The notes under the pieces are model-generated. The model searched no databases. It had not been told where the DNA came from and saw only the letters and a list, made by a program, of their open reading frames with translations. From Pseudomonas graminis (lineage in GTDB: Bacteria > Pseudomonadota > Gammaproteobacteria > Pseudomonadales > Pseudomonadaceae), in NCBI RefSeq assembly GCF_004364335.1, contig NZ_SOCR01000007.1, positions 1 to 64,000 on the forward strand: a stretch of DNA of 64,000 bases, given 5' to 3'. Both the position numbers and the translations under genes were made by a program. Below are positions 53,856-63,339 of this stretch, in pieces (positions within the stretch are counted from its first letter, which is position 1; each line of letters opens with the position of its first letter).

Positions 53856-55442
53856 TCAGAAGGCGACGCCCTGGCTGCGCAGGTAATCGTCGTAGGTGCC
53901 GCTGAAGTCGGTCACGCCACTTGGGCTCAGCTCGATGATGCGGGTGGCCAGGGACGATACGAACTCGCGGTCGTGGCTGACGAAGATCAGCGTGCCCGGG
54001 TAGTTCTCCAGCGCCAGGTTCAGCGCCTCGATCGACTCCATGTCCAGGTGGTTGGTCGGTTCGTCCATGATCAGCACGTTCGGCTTCTGCAGGATCAGCT
54101 TGCCGAACAGCATGCGGCCTTGCTCACCACCGGAAATGACTTTGACCGATTTGAGGATCTCGTCGTTGGAGAACAGCATCCGGCCCAGGGTGCCACGAAT
54201 GACTTGTTCGCCTTGAGTCCATTGGCCCATCCAGTCGAACAGGGTGACATCGTCTTCGAAGTCGTGGGCGTGGTCCTGGGCGTAATAACCCAGTTCTGCT
54301 GCATCGGTCCACTTGATCGTGCCGGCATCCGGGGTCAGTTCATTGACCAACGTGCGCAGCAGGGTGGTTTTGCCGATACCGTTCGGGCCGATGATCGCAA
54401 CGCGCTCCCCCGCTTCAACCTGGAAGCTGAAGTTCTTGAACAGCGGCTTGCCGTCGAAGCCTTTGGCCATTTGGTCAATGATGACCGCCTGACGGTGCAG
54501 CTTCTTGTTCTGATCAAAGCGGATGAACGGGCTGACCCGGCTCGACGGCTTGACCTCGGCCAGCTGGATCTTGTCGATCGCTTTGGCGCGGGACGTGGCC
54601 TGCTTGGCTTTCGAGGCGTTCGCAGAGAAGCGGCTGACGAACGATTGCAGCTCGGATATCTGGGCTTTCTTCTTGGCGTTGTCCGACAGCAACTGCTCGC
54701 GGGACTGGGTGGCCACGGTCATGTACTCATCGTAGTTGCCCGGGAACAGACGCAGCTCGCCGTAATCCAGGTCAGCCATGTGGGTGCACACGCTGTTGAG
54801 GAAGTGACGGTCGTGAGAAATGATGATCATCAGGCTGGAGCGCTGGGTCAGGATGTTTTCCAGCCAGCGAATGGTATTGATGTCCAGGTGGTTGGTCGGT
54901 TCGTCGAGCAACAGCACTTCAGGATCGGAGAACAGCGCCTGGGCCAGCAACACGCGCAGTTTCCAGCCCGGCGACACCTCGCTCATCGGACCGTTGTGCT
55001 GCTCGATGCCGATGCCCAGACCGAGCAACAACTCGCCGGCACGGGATTCGGCGGTGTAGCCGTCCATTTCGGCGAATTCGGTTTCCAGCTCGGCGACGGC
55101 CATGCCGTCTTCTTCGGTCATTTCCGGCAGCGAGTAGATGCGATCGCGCTCGGCCTTGACCTTCCACAGCTCTTCGTGACCCATGATCACGGTGTCGATG
55201 ACGGTGAAGTCTTCGTAGGCGAACTGGTCCTGGCGCAATTTACCCAGACGCACGTTCGGCTCAAGCATCACCTGGCCGCCGGACGGCTCCAGATCGCCGC
55301 CCAGGATCTTCATGAAGGTGGACTTGCCACAGCCATTGGCGCCGATGAGGCCATAGCGATTGCCACCGCCGAATTTGACCGAAACGTTCTCGAACAGCGG
55401 CTTGGCGCCAAACTGCATGGTGATGTTAGCTGTGGAAATCAA
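53856..55442 (-). CDS. ABC-F ATPase, YbiT-like ribosome-associated
   Basis: The protein has 528 residues, with two ABC domains in tandem and no membrane segments. Walker A motifs are GANGCGKST (near 36) and GPNGIGKTT (near 353); [11 protein letters not shown] and [11 protein letters not shown] are the two Walker B motifs. The helical linker of about 80 residues between them (residues ~240-320, rich in Lys, Ala, Ser) is the P-site tRNA interaction motif of ABC-F. The sequence is most like YbiT. The protein likely acts at the ribosomal E site to regulate or rescue translation. A clear terminator follows. The start is ATG 55442. Confidence 0.95.
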   Translation of the reverse strand: MISTANITMQFGAKPLFENVSVKFGGGNRYGLIGANGCGKSTFMKILGGDLEPSGGQVMLEPNVRLGKLRQDQFAYEDFTVIDTVIMGHEELWKVKAERDRIYSLPEMTEEDGMAVAELETEFAEMDGYTAESRAGELLLGLGIGIEQHNGPMSEVSPGWKLRVLLAQALFSDPEVLLLDEPTNHLDINTIRWLENILTQRSSLMIIISHDRHFLNSVCTHMADLDYGELRLFPGNYDEYMTVATQSREQLLSDNAKKKAQISELQSFVSRFSANASKAKQATSRAKAIDKIQLAEVKPSSRVSPFIRFDQNKKLHRQAVIIDQMAKGFDGKPLFKNFSFQVEAGERVAIIGPNGIGKTTLLRTLVNELTPDAGTIKWTDAAELGYYAQDHAHDFEDDVTLFDWMGQWTQGEQVIRGTLGRMLFSNDEILKSVKVISGGEQGRMLFGKLILQKPNVLIMDEPTNHLDMESIEALNLALENYPGTLIFVSHDREFVSSLATRIIELSPSGVTDFSGTYDDYLRSQGVAF

Positions 55443-55787
55443 TTACCTTACCTATCAATGGGTTGCGGGTTGCTGGATGTGACCTTGGGCCAATCCTGGG
55501 GCATTTCTGAGTTTTTCCATTTCCCCCCAATCGCCGCTGGAGCTGAGCCAGCGCGCATATGTCGAGAGCAGCATCTGGACTGAGTGTCCGAGCTGTTGGG
55601 CGACAAAGGAGGGATTCGTTCCAGACATTGCGCGTAGTGTCGCATAAGTATGACGACAGTTGTACGGCGGACTCTGGAACAAATGTCTGAAGGACCTGTC
55701 AGCTAAATGCGTAAAGGTGGCTCTACGCTGGGGTCTGTGCTGGCTGGAGTCGCTTTAATCGACCTGTGATCATTTTTGGAATTGACT
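55443..55787. other. 345-bp region without an intact gene
   Basis: Apart from the integrase remnant (55455-55682), the region contains no supported gene. The right end (55690-55787) should hold the promoter of the secreted protein. GC content is lower than in the neighbouring genes. Confidence 0.5.
55455..55682 (-). pseudogene. C-terminal remnant of a phage-type tyrosine recombinase
   Basis: A 75-codon frame contains YNCRHTYATLRAMSG, QQLGHSVQMLLSTYARWLSS and GDWGEMEKL. These are the Arg-His box, the GH box and the active Tyr of a phage integrase C-terminus. The N-terminal two thirds are missing: the frame can be read back only to about 55754, where a stop stands. It cannot be an active recombinase. 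It lies between the ABC-F gene and a secreted protein, and marks a past integration event. No matching att site or phage gene was found. Confidence 0.85.
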
Positions 55788-56408
55788 ATGTTGAATAAAT
55801 GGAATTTGCCAGTCGCAACGAACCGATCGCTAAAAAAAGCCGCGCTCAATCTCACCCTGAGCCTGGCCGTATCAATGACCGCTGGCGTCACGGCCGCCCT
55901 GGCAGCCTCGCCGCCTGCGGAGGCGCAGAGCAGTTACACCGCCCAGCAAGTCTCGATGCTAGGGGGCAAGCTTTCAGTCAACGTACCGGCCGGGTTTGTC
56001 AAAGATCCCACGCCGATCGACCCTAGAGCGACTGCCCTGGGCATGACGGGCGCCAACTACCTCAACAAAGCAGAAAAAAGCGTGCTGATCACCGGGCAGG
56101 TTCCCCTTGCGACAGCCGTCGACTCCGACAACGACGAAACCGCCTTGAACGGTCTGCTGACCGGCACGGCGCTGCAACAACGTACCGATTACCAGGACTA
56201 TAAAAAACTTGGGGAAAAAAGCATCGTTAAAGCCAGTGGGTTGGGCTTGCGTCAGCTCGATGCCTCATTCATTGCGGGCGGCAAGCCGATGCTCGCGACT
56301 ACCGTGGCCGCTGCTTCTGGCACACAGTCCGCAGTCGTCACAGTGATCACCAACGCGGACAACCCCAAAGGCCACGCTGCACTTGTGAAAACTGTTACCG
56401 GGGAGTGA
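55788..56408 (+). CDS. Exported protein, possibly DcrB-like
   Basis: The protein has 206 residues with a signal peptide: a basic N-terminus (RSLKK), a hydrophobic core near 22-38 and cleavage near ALAAS. The mature part (VSMLGGKLSVNVPAGFVKDPTP, then YLNKAEKSVLITGQVPLA) loosely resembles DcrB/PsbP-like proteins in pattern, but I do not recognise the family with certainty. Function unknown. The ATG at 55788 is preceded only by a weak GGAA. It adjoins the integrase remnant and may have come in with the same event. Confidence 0.65.
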   Translation: MLNKWNLPVATNRSLKKAALNLTLSLAVSMTAGVTAALAASPPAEAQSSYTAQQVSMLGGKLSVNVPAGFVKDPTPIDPRATALGMTGANYLNKAEKSVLITGQVPLATAVDSDNDETALNGLLTGTALQQRTDYQDYKKLGEKSIVKASGLGLRQLDASFIAGGKPMLATTVAAASGTQSAVVTVITNADNPKGHAALVKTVTGE

Positions 56409-56528
56409 GTAAAGGCCATCGCTGGCGCTCACGAGCTAGGACGCCACGTCACCGATGAGGTGACGTGGCCTGATGAGGATGGATAATCGAGAGCGGCAAT
56501 GACCCTGCTGCCGAGCTGCATCACACGA

Positions 56529-57059
56529 TCAAGCGTGCTCGACCTGCGTCCTGACCTTGTTCACCGTGCTGTAATGGGAGAACACGATGCAGCCGATCAG
56601 CCGGGAGAACAGGCCCAGGGTTTCGACCAGGTCGGGGTTTTCGAAGGAGCTGGCTTTGGAGTCAAGCAGGCACAACGCGCCGAACAGCTGGCCGTCGGGC
56701 AGGCTGATCGGTACGCCGATGTAGCTTTCGATGGCATATTTCTTGACCACCGGGCGACCCGCATACCGCTGGCTTTGGCTGATGCTGGGGATGATCAGCG
56801 CCTTCGGGTTTTCGATCAGCTCGTTGCACAGGGTGGTTTCCAGCTCCAGCACTTCGCCTTCCTGGATACCGATGTGAATCTCGTCGTAGACCGCACAGGC
56901 GATCCATTCGGCGTCGGTGAACTTGGCAATGCCGGCGAAGCGCATGCCGGTCAGCCGGGTCACGAGCCTGAGAATATTCGTCGTCGCTTCAACCTCGGCA
57001 ATCGCCGAACGCTCTGCAATGGTCAGCAAATCCGGGCAGAGCAGGGAATTCAAAGCCAT
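56529..57059 (-). CDS. GAF domain protein
   Basis: The protein has 176 residues, almost entirely one GAF domain: helix with LTIAERSAIAEVEATTNILRLVTRLTGMRFAGIAKF, then ESYIGVPISLPDGQLFGALCLLDSKASSF, typical of GAF sensors. No output domain is fused, so it may act on a partner or be a stand-alone ligand sensor. The start ATG 57059 follows GGAGCCGACA; the longer upstream frame was rejected. It is 150 bp downstream of the PAS-type chemoreceptor on the same strand. Confidence 0.85.
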   Translation of the reverse strand: MALNSLLCPDLLTIAERSAIAEVEATTNILRLVTRLTGMRFAGIAKFTDAEWIACAVYDEIHIGIQEGEVLELETTLCNELIENPKALIIPSISQSQRYAGRPVVKKYAIESYIGVPISLPDGQLFGALCLLDSKASSFENPDLVETLGLFSRLIGCIVFSHYSTVNKVRTQVEHA

Positions 57060-57209
57060 TGTCGGCTCCATGTAAGCGTGGGGTGGCATCCCGGATGGGG
57101 CCACATATGTGGCGCAGATTAGCATTTTGTAGGGCAAGCGTATCTCCCGCTCGGCGCGCTGCGACCATTTGCCATGGGGCAACTGATCAAAAAGCAGAGG
57201 CCGCCCCTG

Positions 57210-58520
57210 TCAAAGCTGGTGGGTGAACCGCTGCACCGCCCCGACAACCTGCCGCGCGCCTTCCTGAATTTCCACGATTACGCTGCCGGCCTGGCTGGCC
57301 AGCGACAGTCCCTGTTCAGCCTGAACCCGCGTGCTGCCCATGTCCTTGACCACGTCATCCACCAGCTTCTGGTTCTGTTGCACCACGGCGACGATTTCTT
57401 CGGTCGCGGTGCTGGTGCGCCCGGCCAGTTGACGCACTTCATCGGCCACCACGGCAAAGCCACGGCCTTGTTCACCGGCGCGCGCGGCCTCGATGGCGGC
57501 GTTGAGGGCCAGCAAATTGGTTTGTTGGGCGATGCCGCCGATGGTTTGCACGATGGTGCTGATCAGCAGCGACTGCTTGCCCAGCGCTTCCATGCCATGG
57601 GAGGCGGAAAGCATCTGGTCGGCGATGCCGTTCATGGTTTCCACGGTGTTGTTGATCACCGCCGCGCCGCGCTGCGCCGATACATCGGTCCGCTGGGAGA
57701 TCTCGAATGCCGTGCCCGCGGCGACGCTGATATCCGCCTCGCGGCGGACCTGATCAGTGATCACGGTGGCAAATTTCACCACCTTATAAAGCTCGCCCTG
57801 GGTGTCGTGCACCGGGTTGTAGGTCGCTTCGAGCCAGACCTCTTCGCCCCGGCTGTTGATGCGCTTGAACCGGTCGGCCACGAATTCGCCGTTGTTCAGG
57901 CGCTTCCAGAAAGTCTTGTAGTCTTCAGTGGCGGCATACTTCGGGTCACAGAACAGGCTGTGGTGCTTGCCAAGAATCTGATCCTGGCTGTAACCCATTT
58001 CCTTGAGGAAGGACTGGTTGGCTTTCAGCACATGGCCGCCGAGGTCGAATTCGATGACCGCTGTCGAGCGCAGCAGAGCGTTGATGAACGACTCGTTTTC
58101 CCGGGCCTTGTTGATTTCGCTGGTGACGTTGGTCGCCAGGCATTTGAGCGCGACGAGACGACCCTGCTCATCCTTCAAGGGCGACCAGGTGGCGTGAATC
58201 CAGATCAGAGAGCCATTCTTGCTGATGAACCGGTAGTCGTCGGTCACTGTCGTGCCGCTGGTGGCTGCCGCCTTGAAGTTACGGAAGCACGGCATGGTCG
58301 CCACGTAGGAGGGCACGAACTCGGCCATGGGCTTGCCAATCAGTTCATCGGGGGAGTAACCGATTGCTGCGCAGAACTTGCCGTTCGCGTCCGTGATGCG
58401 CAGGTCGGAATCCACTGTCAGCGACAGCATTTCCTGCATGAGGGCGTCGTGAAAATTTTTGAGTGTGACCAGCTCCGAGCTCAGTACGGACACTTGCTTT
58501 TTGATTTTGGAATTAAACAT
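57210..58520 (-). CDS. Soluble PAS-PAS methyl-accepting chemotaxis protein (BdlA-like)
   Basis: The protein has 436 residues with no membrane segment. PAS domain 1 spans about 25-140 and PAS domain 2 about 150-260, both with PAC-type ends ([17 protein letters not shown] and [17 protein letters not shown]). The MCP signalling domain with tip [24 protein letters not shown] fills the rest. This architecture and the start MFNSKIKKQ match BdlA, the biofilm dispersion locus protein of P. aeruginosa, which senses oxygen or redox and controls dispersal. The start follows AAGGAGCGGCAG. A sigma-28-type promoter lies upstream. Confidence 0.92.
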   Translation of the reverse strand: MFNSKIKKQVSVLSSELVTLKNFHDALMQEMLSLTVDSDLRITDANGKFCAAIGYSPDELIGKPMAEFVPSYVATMPCFRNFKAAATSGTTVTDDYRFISKNGSLIWIHATWSPLKDEQGRLVALKCLATNVTSEINKARENESFINALLRSTAVIEFDLGGHVLKANQSFLKEMGYSQDQILGKHHSLFCDPKYAATEDYKTFWKRLNNGEFVADRFKRINSRGEEVWLEATYNPVHDTQGELYKVVKFATVITDQVRREADISVAAGTAFEISQRTDVSAQRGAAVINNTVETMNGIADQMLSASHGMEALGKQSLLISTIVQTIGGIAQQTNLLALNAAIEAARAGEQGRGFAVVADEVRQLAGRTSTATEEIVAVVQQNQKLVDDVVKDMGSTRVQAEQGLSLASQAGSVIVEIQEGARQVVGAVQRFTHQL

Positions 58521-58548
58521 CTGCCGCTCCTTGGATATGCTCACTTAA

Positions 58549-58575
58549 ATGTCGGCGTTCGAATGCCGAAATTAA
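58549..58575 (-). promoter_or_regulatory. Candidate FliA (sigma-28) promoter of the BdlA-like gene
   Basis: On the minus strand TTAATTTC, an 11-bp spacer and GCCGACAT resemble the FliA consensus TAAAGTTT-N11-GCCGATAA. The spacer length is exact and the -10 fits well; the -35 is weaker. Confidence 0.5.
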
Positions 58576-58644
58576 GTCCGGTCGTCAGAATGTTTATAGA
58601 TCATGGGTGGGCAGAAGAAAGGCGCTGACGAGGAATTTTGGACA

Positions 58645-58675
58645 AGAAAAAGCCCGCGATGGGGGGTGCGGGCTT
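58645..58675 (-). terminator. Rho-independent terminator of the Nudix gene
   Basis: On the minus strand an 8-bp stem AAGCCCGC/GCGGGCTT with a 10-base loop is followed by TTTTCTT. It lies about 75 bp beyond the Nudix stop codon. Confidence 0.85.
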
Positions 58676-58750
58676 AAAGTCAGTCTTGGAGGAGCAAGTG
58701 AAGATTACCGCCCCCGATGTGAAAAACCTGTGAACGCCTCTCAACAACAC

Positions 58751-59119
58751 TTAATAAATAGCGTTGGTCAGAAAAGCCTTCACGATGGACTTCGCTGAAG
58801 GCCTGACTTTCTCGCTGCCCAGCTCTTCAGTGGTAAACCACTTGCAGTCGGCAATTTCATTGTGGGGGGCAGGGGTGGCGATCATCGTCACCGACACTTC
58901 GAACACGTGATGCAACACGGTGCCGCCTTCAAACCGGGTGATGTACGCCAGGTCTTCCAGGATCAATCCGGTCTCTTCACGCAATTCGCGGGCAGCGGCC
59001 TGCGCTGGCGATTCATCGGCCTCGACCTTGCCGCCCGGCAGGTTCCAGCGGGCTTTGGATTTACGCACATAGAGAATCTGGTTGTCCCTGCGGCAAATGA
59101 CTGTGGCTCGTTCTTTCAT
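58751..59119 (-). CDS. Nudix hydrolase
   Basis: The protein has 122 residues, one Nudix domain. The Nudix box GX5EX7REUXEEXGU is complete (Gly30 to Leu52: GKVEADE...RELREETGL). It is small, without extra domains, and hydrolyses some nucleoside diphosphate-linked compound; the substrate cannot be named. A GTVLHHVFEV segment follows. It has its own terminator at 58645-58675 and is divergent from the region with a possible Pho box. Confidence 0.92.
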   Translation of the reverse strand: MKERATVICRRDNQILYVRKSKARWNLPGGKVEADESPAQAAARELREETGLILEDLAYITRFEGGTVLHHVFEVSVTMIATPAPHNEIADCKWFTTEELGSEKVRPSAKSIVKAFLTNAIY

Positions 59120-59178
59120 TGGCGTTCCTCCACCGTGAAACCCGTAAAAGCGCCTGCCGTCCGTGCATGTTCATACGG

Positions 59179-59196
59179 TTGTCACAAAACTTTCAT
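59179..59196 (+). promoter_or_regulatory. Pho-box-like sequence
   Basis: TTGTCAC-AAAA-CTTTCAT fits the PhoB direct-repeat pattern (CTGTCAT-N4-CTGTCAT) with two changes in the first repeat and one in the second. It faces rightwards into a gene-free stretch. Confidence 0.4.
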
Positions 59197-59656
59197 AAAG
59201 ACGTTTGAAGCAGTAACAGTGCCAATGTTCCCTTGACCCACATAAATCGGCCGGTATTTAAAAAACCATAGCTCGATTGAAGGGAGTCTCGGGACAACCG
59301 GCCCAACGGCGTGCAATTCCGTTTCGGTCAGGCGTGCGGAGATCCAAAATGCCACTACCTAACGGACGCGCTGATTGGGTTATGTCCCAAACGGATCGTG
59401 CCCTTGTCGCGATGAACGGTCGGCCGGTCCAACCGTGATGCGCGTTATTGGAGCGAGATGCCCACCGATGGGGCCCGCTGGTGATTGCGTGGGGTGATCC
59501 GTAGCGTTCGGGCCTGTCGGCCTGCACGGGGTTTCACCCTGCACGCACCTGCCTTTGATTCCATGTGATTGAAAACTCCGGCGATTTTCGCGGCTTCTTT
59601 TACCGCCCGACTCTGTGGCACACTTTCTGCTGTCTATTCCGTTGTGACACACAGCG

Positions 59657-59672
59657 TTCCGCTATAGCGGAA
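59657..59672. promoter_or_regulatory. Perfect 16-bp palindrome before the amino-acid ABC operon
   Basis: TTCCGCTATAGCGGAA is fully symmetrical and lies 26 bp before the binding-protein start codon. Inverted repeats with TTCCGC/GCGGAA arms are typical of IclR-family operators, and an IclR gene closes this cluster, so it is the likely target. Confidence 0.65.
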
Positions 59673-59698
59673 TAAATACAACCGGCGGAGTTTCTCTC

Positions 59699-60547
59699 AT
59701 GCGGCGCGGATCCCTTTCTTTGAAAGCTTGTGCATTGGCCCTGATAACGGCAGCAACGTTTGTAACAACGGCGTACGCCGCCGACAGCAAGCTTGACAGC
59801 GTCCTGCAGCGCGGCCATTTGATCGTGGGCACGGGCAGCACCAATGCCCCTTGGCACTTTCAGGGCGCAGACGGCAAGTTGCAGGGTTTTGATATCGACA
59901 TCGCGCGCATCGTTGCCAAGGGCCTGTTCAATGACCCGAGCAAGGTCGAGTTCGTCGTGCAGTCCTCCGACGCCCGGATCCCGAACCTGCTGACGGATAA
60001 AGTCGACATGAGCTGTCAGTTCATCACCGTCACCGCCAGCCGCGCCCAGCAGGTGGCGTTCACCCTGCCTTACTACCGCGAAGGCGTCGCGCTGCTGCTG
60101 CCCACCAACAGCAAGTACAAGGAAATCGACGACCTCAAGGGCGCCGGCGATGGCCTCACCGTTGCCGTGCTGCAGAACGTCTACGCCGAAGAGCTGGTGC
60201 ATCAGGCGCTGCCCAAGGCGAAGGTCGACCAGTACGACAGCGTCGATCTGATGTACCAGGCCATCAACTCCGGTCGTGCCGATGCGGCCGCCACCGATCA
60301 GTCGTCGGTGAAATACCTGATGGTGCAGAACCCCGGTCGCTATCGCTCGCCCGCGTTTGCCTGGAGCCCGCAGACCTACGCGTGTGCCGTCAAGCGTGGC
60401 GACCAGGACTGGCTGAACTTCGTCAACACCGCCCTGCATGAAGCCATGACCGGGGTTGAATTCCCGATGTATGCCGAGTCGTTCAAGAAGTGGTTTGGCG
60501 TGGACCTGCCGACCCCCGCGATCGGTTTCCCGATGGAATACAAATAA
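59699..60547 (+). CDS. Amino-acid ABC transporter substrate-binding protein
   Basis: The protein has 282 residues with a Sec signal peptide (cleavage after AYA). The mature sequence is a class F (SBP_bac_3) polar amino-acid binding protein: HLIVGTGSTNAPWHFQGADGKLQGFDIDIARIVAKGL and MSCQFITVTASRAQQVAFTLPYYREGVALL are diagnostic. It is the first gene of a five-gene group with two permeases, an ATPase and RidA. The ligand is a polar or D-/L-amino acid; it cannot be specified. Confidence 0.93.
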   Translation: MRRGSLSLKACALALITAATFVTTAYAADSKLDSVLQRGHLIVGTGSTNAPWHFQGADGKLQGFDIDIARIVAKGLFNDPSKVEFVVQSSDARIPNLLTDKVDMSCQFITVTASRAQQVAFTLPYYREGVALLLPTNSKYKEIDDLKGAGDGLTVAVLQNVYAEELVHQALPKAKVDQYDSVDLMYQAINSGRADAAATDQSSVKYLMVQNPGRYRSPAFAWSPQTYACAVKRGDQDWLNFVNTALHEAMTGVEFPMYAESFKKWFGVDLPTPAIGFPMEYK

Positions 60548-60622
60548 CCCGCGGCGCTTGCGTCGCTCATTGAAGGGGGCGGGGACGGCCGTGGTGCCGT
60601 CCCGCCCCAGGTACTGCTGACC

Positions 60623-61285
60623 ATGAATTATCAGCTGAATTTTGCAGCGGTCTGGCGGGATTTCCCCAGTCTGCTGGCCGGGCTCGGGCTTGGCCTTGAG
60701 CTCGCCCTGATCTCCATCGCCATCGGTTGCGTGATCGGCATGATGGCCGCGTTCGCGATGCTGTCGCGGTACAGGGCCCTGCGCATCGTGGCGTCGATTT
60801 ACGTCACCGTGGTGCGCAACACGCCGATTCTGGTGCTGATTCTGTTGATCTATTTCGCCTTGCCAGGGCTTGGCATTCGGCTGGACAAGATCCCGTCGTT
60901 CATTGTGACCCTGTCGCTGTATGCCGGGGCGTACCTGACCGAAGTGTTCCGCGCAGGGCTGCTGAGCATTCACAAGGGCCAGCGCGAAGCGGGGCTGGCG
61001 ATCGGCCTCGGCGAATGGCAGGTGCGCGCGTACATCGTGGTGCCGGTGATGCTGCGCAACGTGCTGCCGGCGTTGTCGAACAATTTCATTTCGCTGTTCA
61101 AGGATACGTCCCTGGCCGCCGCCATCGCGGTGCCGGAACTGACCTATTACGCGCGCAAGATCAACGTCGAGAGCTACCGGGTGATTGAAACCTGGCTGGT
61201 GACCACGGCGCTGTATGTCGCGGCCTGTTACCTCATTGCCATGCTGCTGCGTTACCTCGAGCAGCGTCTGGCGATTCGCCGCTAG
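60623..61285 (+). CDS. Amino-acid ABC transporter permease 1 (HisM/GlnP family)
   Basis: The permease has 220 residues with about five membrane segments. The EAA motif is seen in KGQREAGLAIGLGEWQVRAYIVVPVMLRNVLPALSNNF. VVRNTPILVLILLIYFALP is the family start signature. Together with permease 2 it forms the heterodimeric membrane channel. Permease 2 begins 12 bp after its stop, showing one transcript. Confidence 0.94.
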   Translation: MNYQLNFAAVWRDFPSLLAGLGLGLELALISIAIGCVIGMMAAFAMLSRYRALRIVASIYVTVVRNTPILVLILLIYFALPGLGIRLDKIPSFIVTLSLYAGAYLTEVFRAGLLSIHKGQREAGLAIGLGEWQVRAYIVVPVMLRNVLPALSNNFISLFKDTSLAAAIAVPELTYYARKINVESYRVIETWLVTTALYVAACYLIAMLLRYLEQRLAIRR

Positions 61286-61297
61286 GAGGCCCGGACC

Positions 61298-61960
61298 ATG
61301 TACGAACAACCCAGTTGGTTGCATGAAGTGTGGATCGCCCGGGAGGCGCTGTGGGCGGGGTTTCTGACCAGCGTGCAGTGCGCCGGTCTGGCGATCGTGT
61401 TCGGGACGGTGATCGGCGTGTTTGCCGGGCTGATCCTGACCTATGGCAAATGGTGGGCGCGCCTGCCGTTTCGCGCCTATGTCGATCTGATTCGCGGCAC
61501 CCCCGTGTTTGTCCTGGTGCTGGCCTGCTTCTATATGGCGCCGGCGCTGGGCTGGCAGATTGGCGCGTTCCAGGCCGGTGCGCTGGGACTGACGCTGTTT
61601 TGCGGTTCCCATGTCGCCGAGATCGTGCGCGGCGCCTTGCAGGCCATCCCGCGCGGGCAACTGGAAGCCGGCAAAGCCATCGGCCTGACGTTCGGCCAGT
61701 CCCTCAATTACGTGCTGTTGCCTCAAGCGTTGCGGCAGATATTGCCGACCTGGGTCAACTCATCGACGGAGATCGTCAAGGCCTCGACCCTGCTCTCGGT
61801 GATCGGGGTGGCCGAGCTGCTGCTCAGCACCCAGCAGGTCATCGCGCGCAACTTCATGACCCTTGAGTTTTACCTGTTCGCCGGCTTTCTCTTCTTCGTC
61901 ATCAACTACGCCATCGAGCTTCTTGGGCGGCAAATCGAAAAACGGGTGGCCTTGCCATGA
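61298..61960 (+). CDS. Amino-acid ABC transporter permease 2 (HisM/GlnP family)
   Basis: The permease has 220 residues with about five membrane segments. [19 protein letters not shown] and the EAA loop [39 protein letters not shown] are typical. It partners permease 1. The stop overlaps the ATPase start by ATGA. Confidence 0.94.
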   Translation: MYEQPSWLHEVWIAREALWAGFLTSVQCAGLAIVFGTVIGVFAGLILTYGKWWARLPFRAYVDLIRGTPVFVLVLACFYMAPALGWQIGAFQAGALGLTLFCGSHVAEIVRGALQAIPRGQLEAGKAIGLTFGQSLNYVLLPQALRQILPTWVNSSTEIVKASTLLSVIGVAELLLSTQQVIARNFMTLEFYLFAGFLFFVINYAIELLGRQIEKRVALP

Positions 61961-62748
61961 CACAGCCTCAAACCGCACCTGCCGCCCCGGCTCTGTTGAG
62001 CATTGAAGGGCTGCACAAATCCTATGGCCCGGTCGAAGTGCTCAAGGGCGTCGACCTGACAATGAACAAGGGCAACGTGGTCACGCTGATCGGCTCCAGT
62101 GGCTCGGGCAAAACTACGCTGCTGCGTTGCGTCAATCTGCTGGAAGAGTTTCAGGGCGGGCACATTCGTCTTGAGGGGCAGGACATCGGCTACAGCGACG
62201 TCAGCGGCAAGCGTGTGCGCCATCCGGAGAAACTCATCGCCCAGCATCGGGCGATGACCGGGATGGCGTTTCAGCAGTTCAACCTGTTCCCGCACCTGAC
62301 CGCCCTGCAGAACGTCACCCTCGGCCTGCTCAAAGTGAAGAAGCTGCCGAAGGATCAAGCTATCGCGCTGGCCGAAAAGTGGCTGGAGCGCGTCGGTCTG
62401 CTGGAGCGGCGCAATCACTTTCCCGGCCAGTTGTCCGGCGGTCAGCAGCAGCGCGTGGCGATTGCCCGGGCCATTGCCATGAACCCGAGCCTGATGCTGT
62501 TCGACGAAGTGACCTCGGCGCTGGACCCGGAGCTGGTCGGCGAGGTGCTCAGCGTGATCAAGGGCCTGGCGGAAGAGGGCATGACCATGTTGCTGGTGAC
62601 CCATGAGATGCGCTTCGCTTATGAGGTGTCCGATCAGATCGTGTTCATGAACCAGGGCCGCATCGAAGAGCAGGGCCCGCCCAAGGCATTATTCGAACAA
62701 CCCAAGTCAGCGCGTCTGGCTGAATTCCTCAAGAACATTCGTTTTTAA
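61957..62748 (+). CDS. Amino-acid ABC transporter ATP-binding protein (HisP/GlnQ family)
   Basis: The protein has 263 residues. Walker [10 protein letters not shown] is near residue 46, the Q-loop in [16 protein letters not shown] near 107, the signature [16 protein letters not shown] near 165, Walker [19 protein letters not shown] near 185 and the H-loop in LVTHEM near 220. All are intact. It powers uptake by the binding protein and two permeases upstream. RidA follows by 24 bp. Confidence 0.96.
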   Translation: MTQPQTAPAAPALLSIEGLHKSYGPVEVLKGVDLTMNKGNVVTLIGSSGSGKTTLLRCVNLLEEFQGGHIRLEGQDIGYSDVSGKRVRHPEKLIAQHRAMTGMAFQQFNLFPHLTALQNVTLGLLKVKKLPKDQAIALAEKWLERVGLLERRNHFPGQLSGGQQQRVAIARAIAMNPSLMLFDEVTSALDPELVGEVLSVIKGLAEEGMTMLLVTHEMRFAYEVSDQIVFMNQGRIEEQGPPKALFEQPKSARLAEFLKNIRF

Positions 62749-62772
62749 GACGCTCAATCAAAGGAGATTTTC

Positions 62773-63162
62773 ATGAGCATTACTCGTTACGGTGCCGGCA
62801 GTACCGCAGGTGGCGGCCAGCCACGTCCATTCGCCCGCGCCGTCGAAGCCGATGGCTGGCTGCATGTGTCGGGGCAAGTGCCGGCCGAAAACGGTGAGAT
62901 CATCAACGGCGGGATCGTCGAGCAGACCCACAAGACCCTGCAGAACCTGGTGGCGATCCTGACCGAAGCCGGTTACGGCCTGGAAGACGTGGTACGCGTC
63001 GGCGTGTGGCTGGAAGACCCGCGTGATTTCTGGAGCTTCAACAAGGTGTTCGGCGAGTACTTCTCCCCGGAACACGCACCGGCCCGCGCCTGTGTACAGG
63101 CCAACATGATGGTCGACTGCAAGGTCGAGATCGATTGCATTGCCTACAAGAAGAAGGCTTAA
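62773..63162 (+). CDS. RidA/YjgF family protein
   Basis: The protein has 129 residues of the RidA fold. The conserved Arg105 in HAPARACVQANM is the residue needed for deaminating reactive enamine/imine intermediates such as 2-aminoacrylate. The start follows AAGGAG. Its place at the end of an amino-acid transport operon suggests it works on products of a PLP-dependent deaminase or amino-acid oxidase, which may be encoded beyond the window. A REPIN follows. Confidence 0.92.
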   Translation: MSITRYGAGSTAGGGQPRPFARAVEADGWLHVSGQVPAENGEIINGGIVEQTHKTLQNLVAILTEAGYGLEDVVRVGVWLEDPRDFWSFNKVFGEYFSPEHAPARACVQANMMVDCKVEIDCIAYKKKA

Positions 63163-63183
63163 GTAAGGTCAGGCACGCATCCT

Positions 63184-63287
63184 TGTAGGAGCGCGCTTGC
63201 CCGCGATTGGGGTGTGTCTGCAAACGAATTATTGCCTGACCCACGGCAATCGTCCGGATGCGGCCCATACCAAGCACGCTCCTACCG
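63184..63287. repeat. REPIN, mixed or diverged right half
   Basis: The left half is GTAGGAGCGCGCTTGCCCGCG; the right half CAAGCACGCTCCTAC is shortened. It separates RidA from the IclR gene. Confidence 0.75.
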
Positions 63288-63339
63288 TCAGTGTCTTGCT
63301 AGTAAATTGCGTGCCTTACTTCAGGAAACAGCCGCCTCA

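Larger units (their letters stand above)
59120..59698. other. 579-bp gap between Nudix gene and amino-acid ABC operon
   Basis: No protein-coding gene is convincing. It holds a Pho-box-like sequence (59179-59196), a GC-rich middle with a GTGCAGGGT/ACCCCGTGCA hairpin near 59522-59543, and a perfect palindrome just before the ABC operon (59657-59672). A small RNA would fit the layout but is not shown by the sequence. Confidence 0.5.

Noticed and set aside
59380..59652. Open frames of about 90 codons in the gap before the amino-acid ABC operon
   Set aside because: No ribosome-binding sites and no recognisable protein features; frames overlap one another on the same strand.
59600..61726. A 708-codon frame antisense to the amino-acid ABC genes
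   Set aside because: It runs against four genes with complete family signatures and is an artefact of codon bias.
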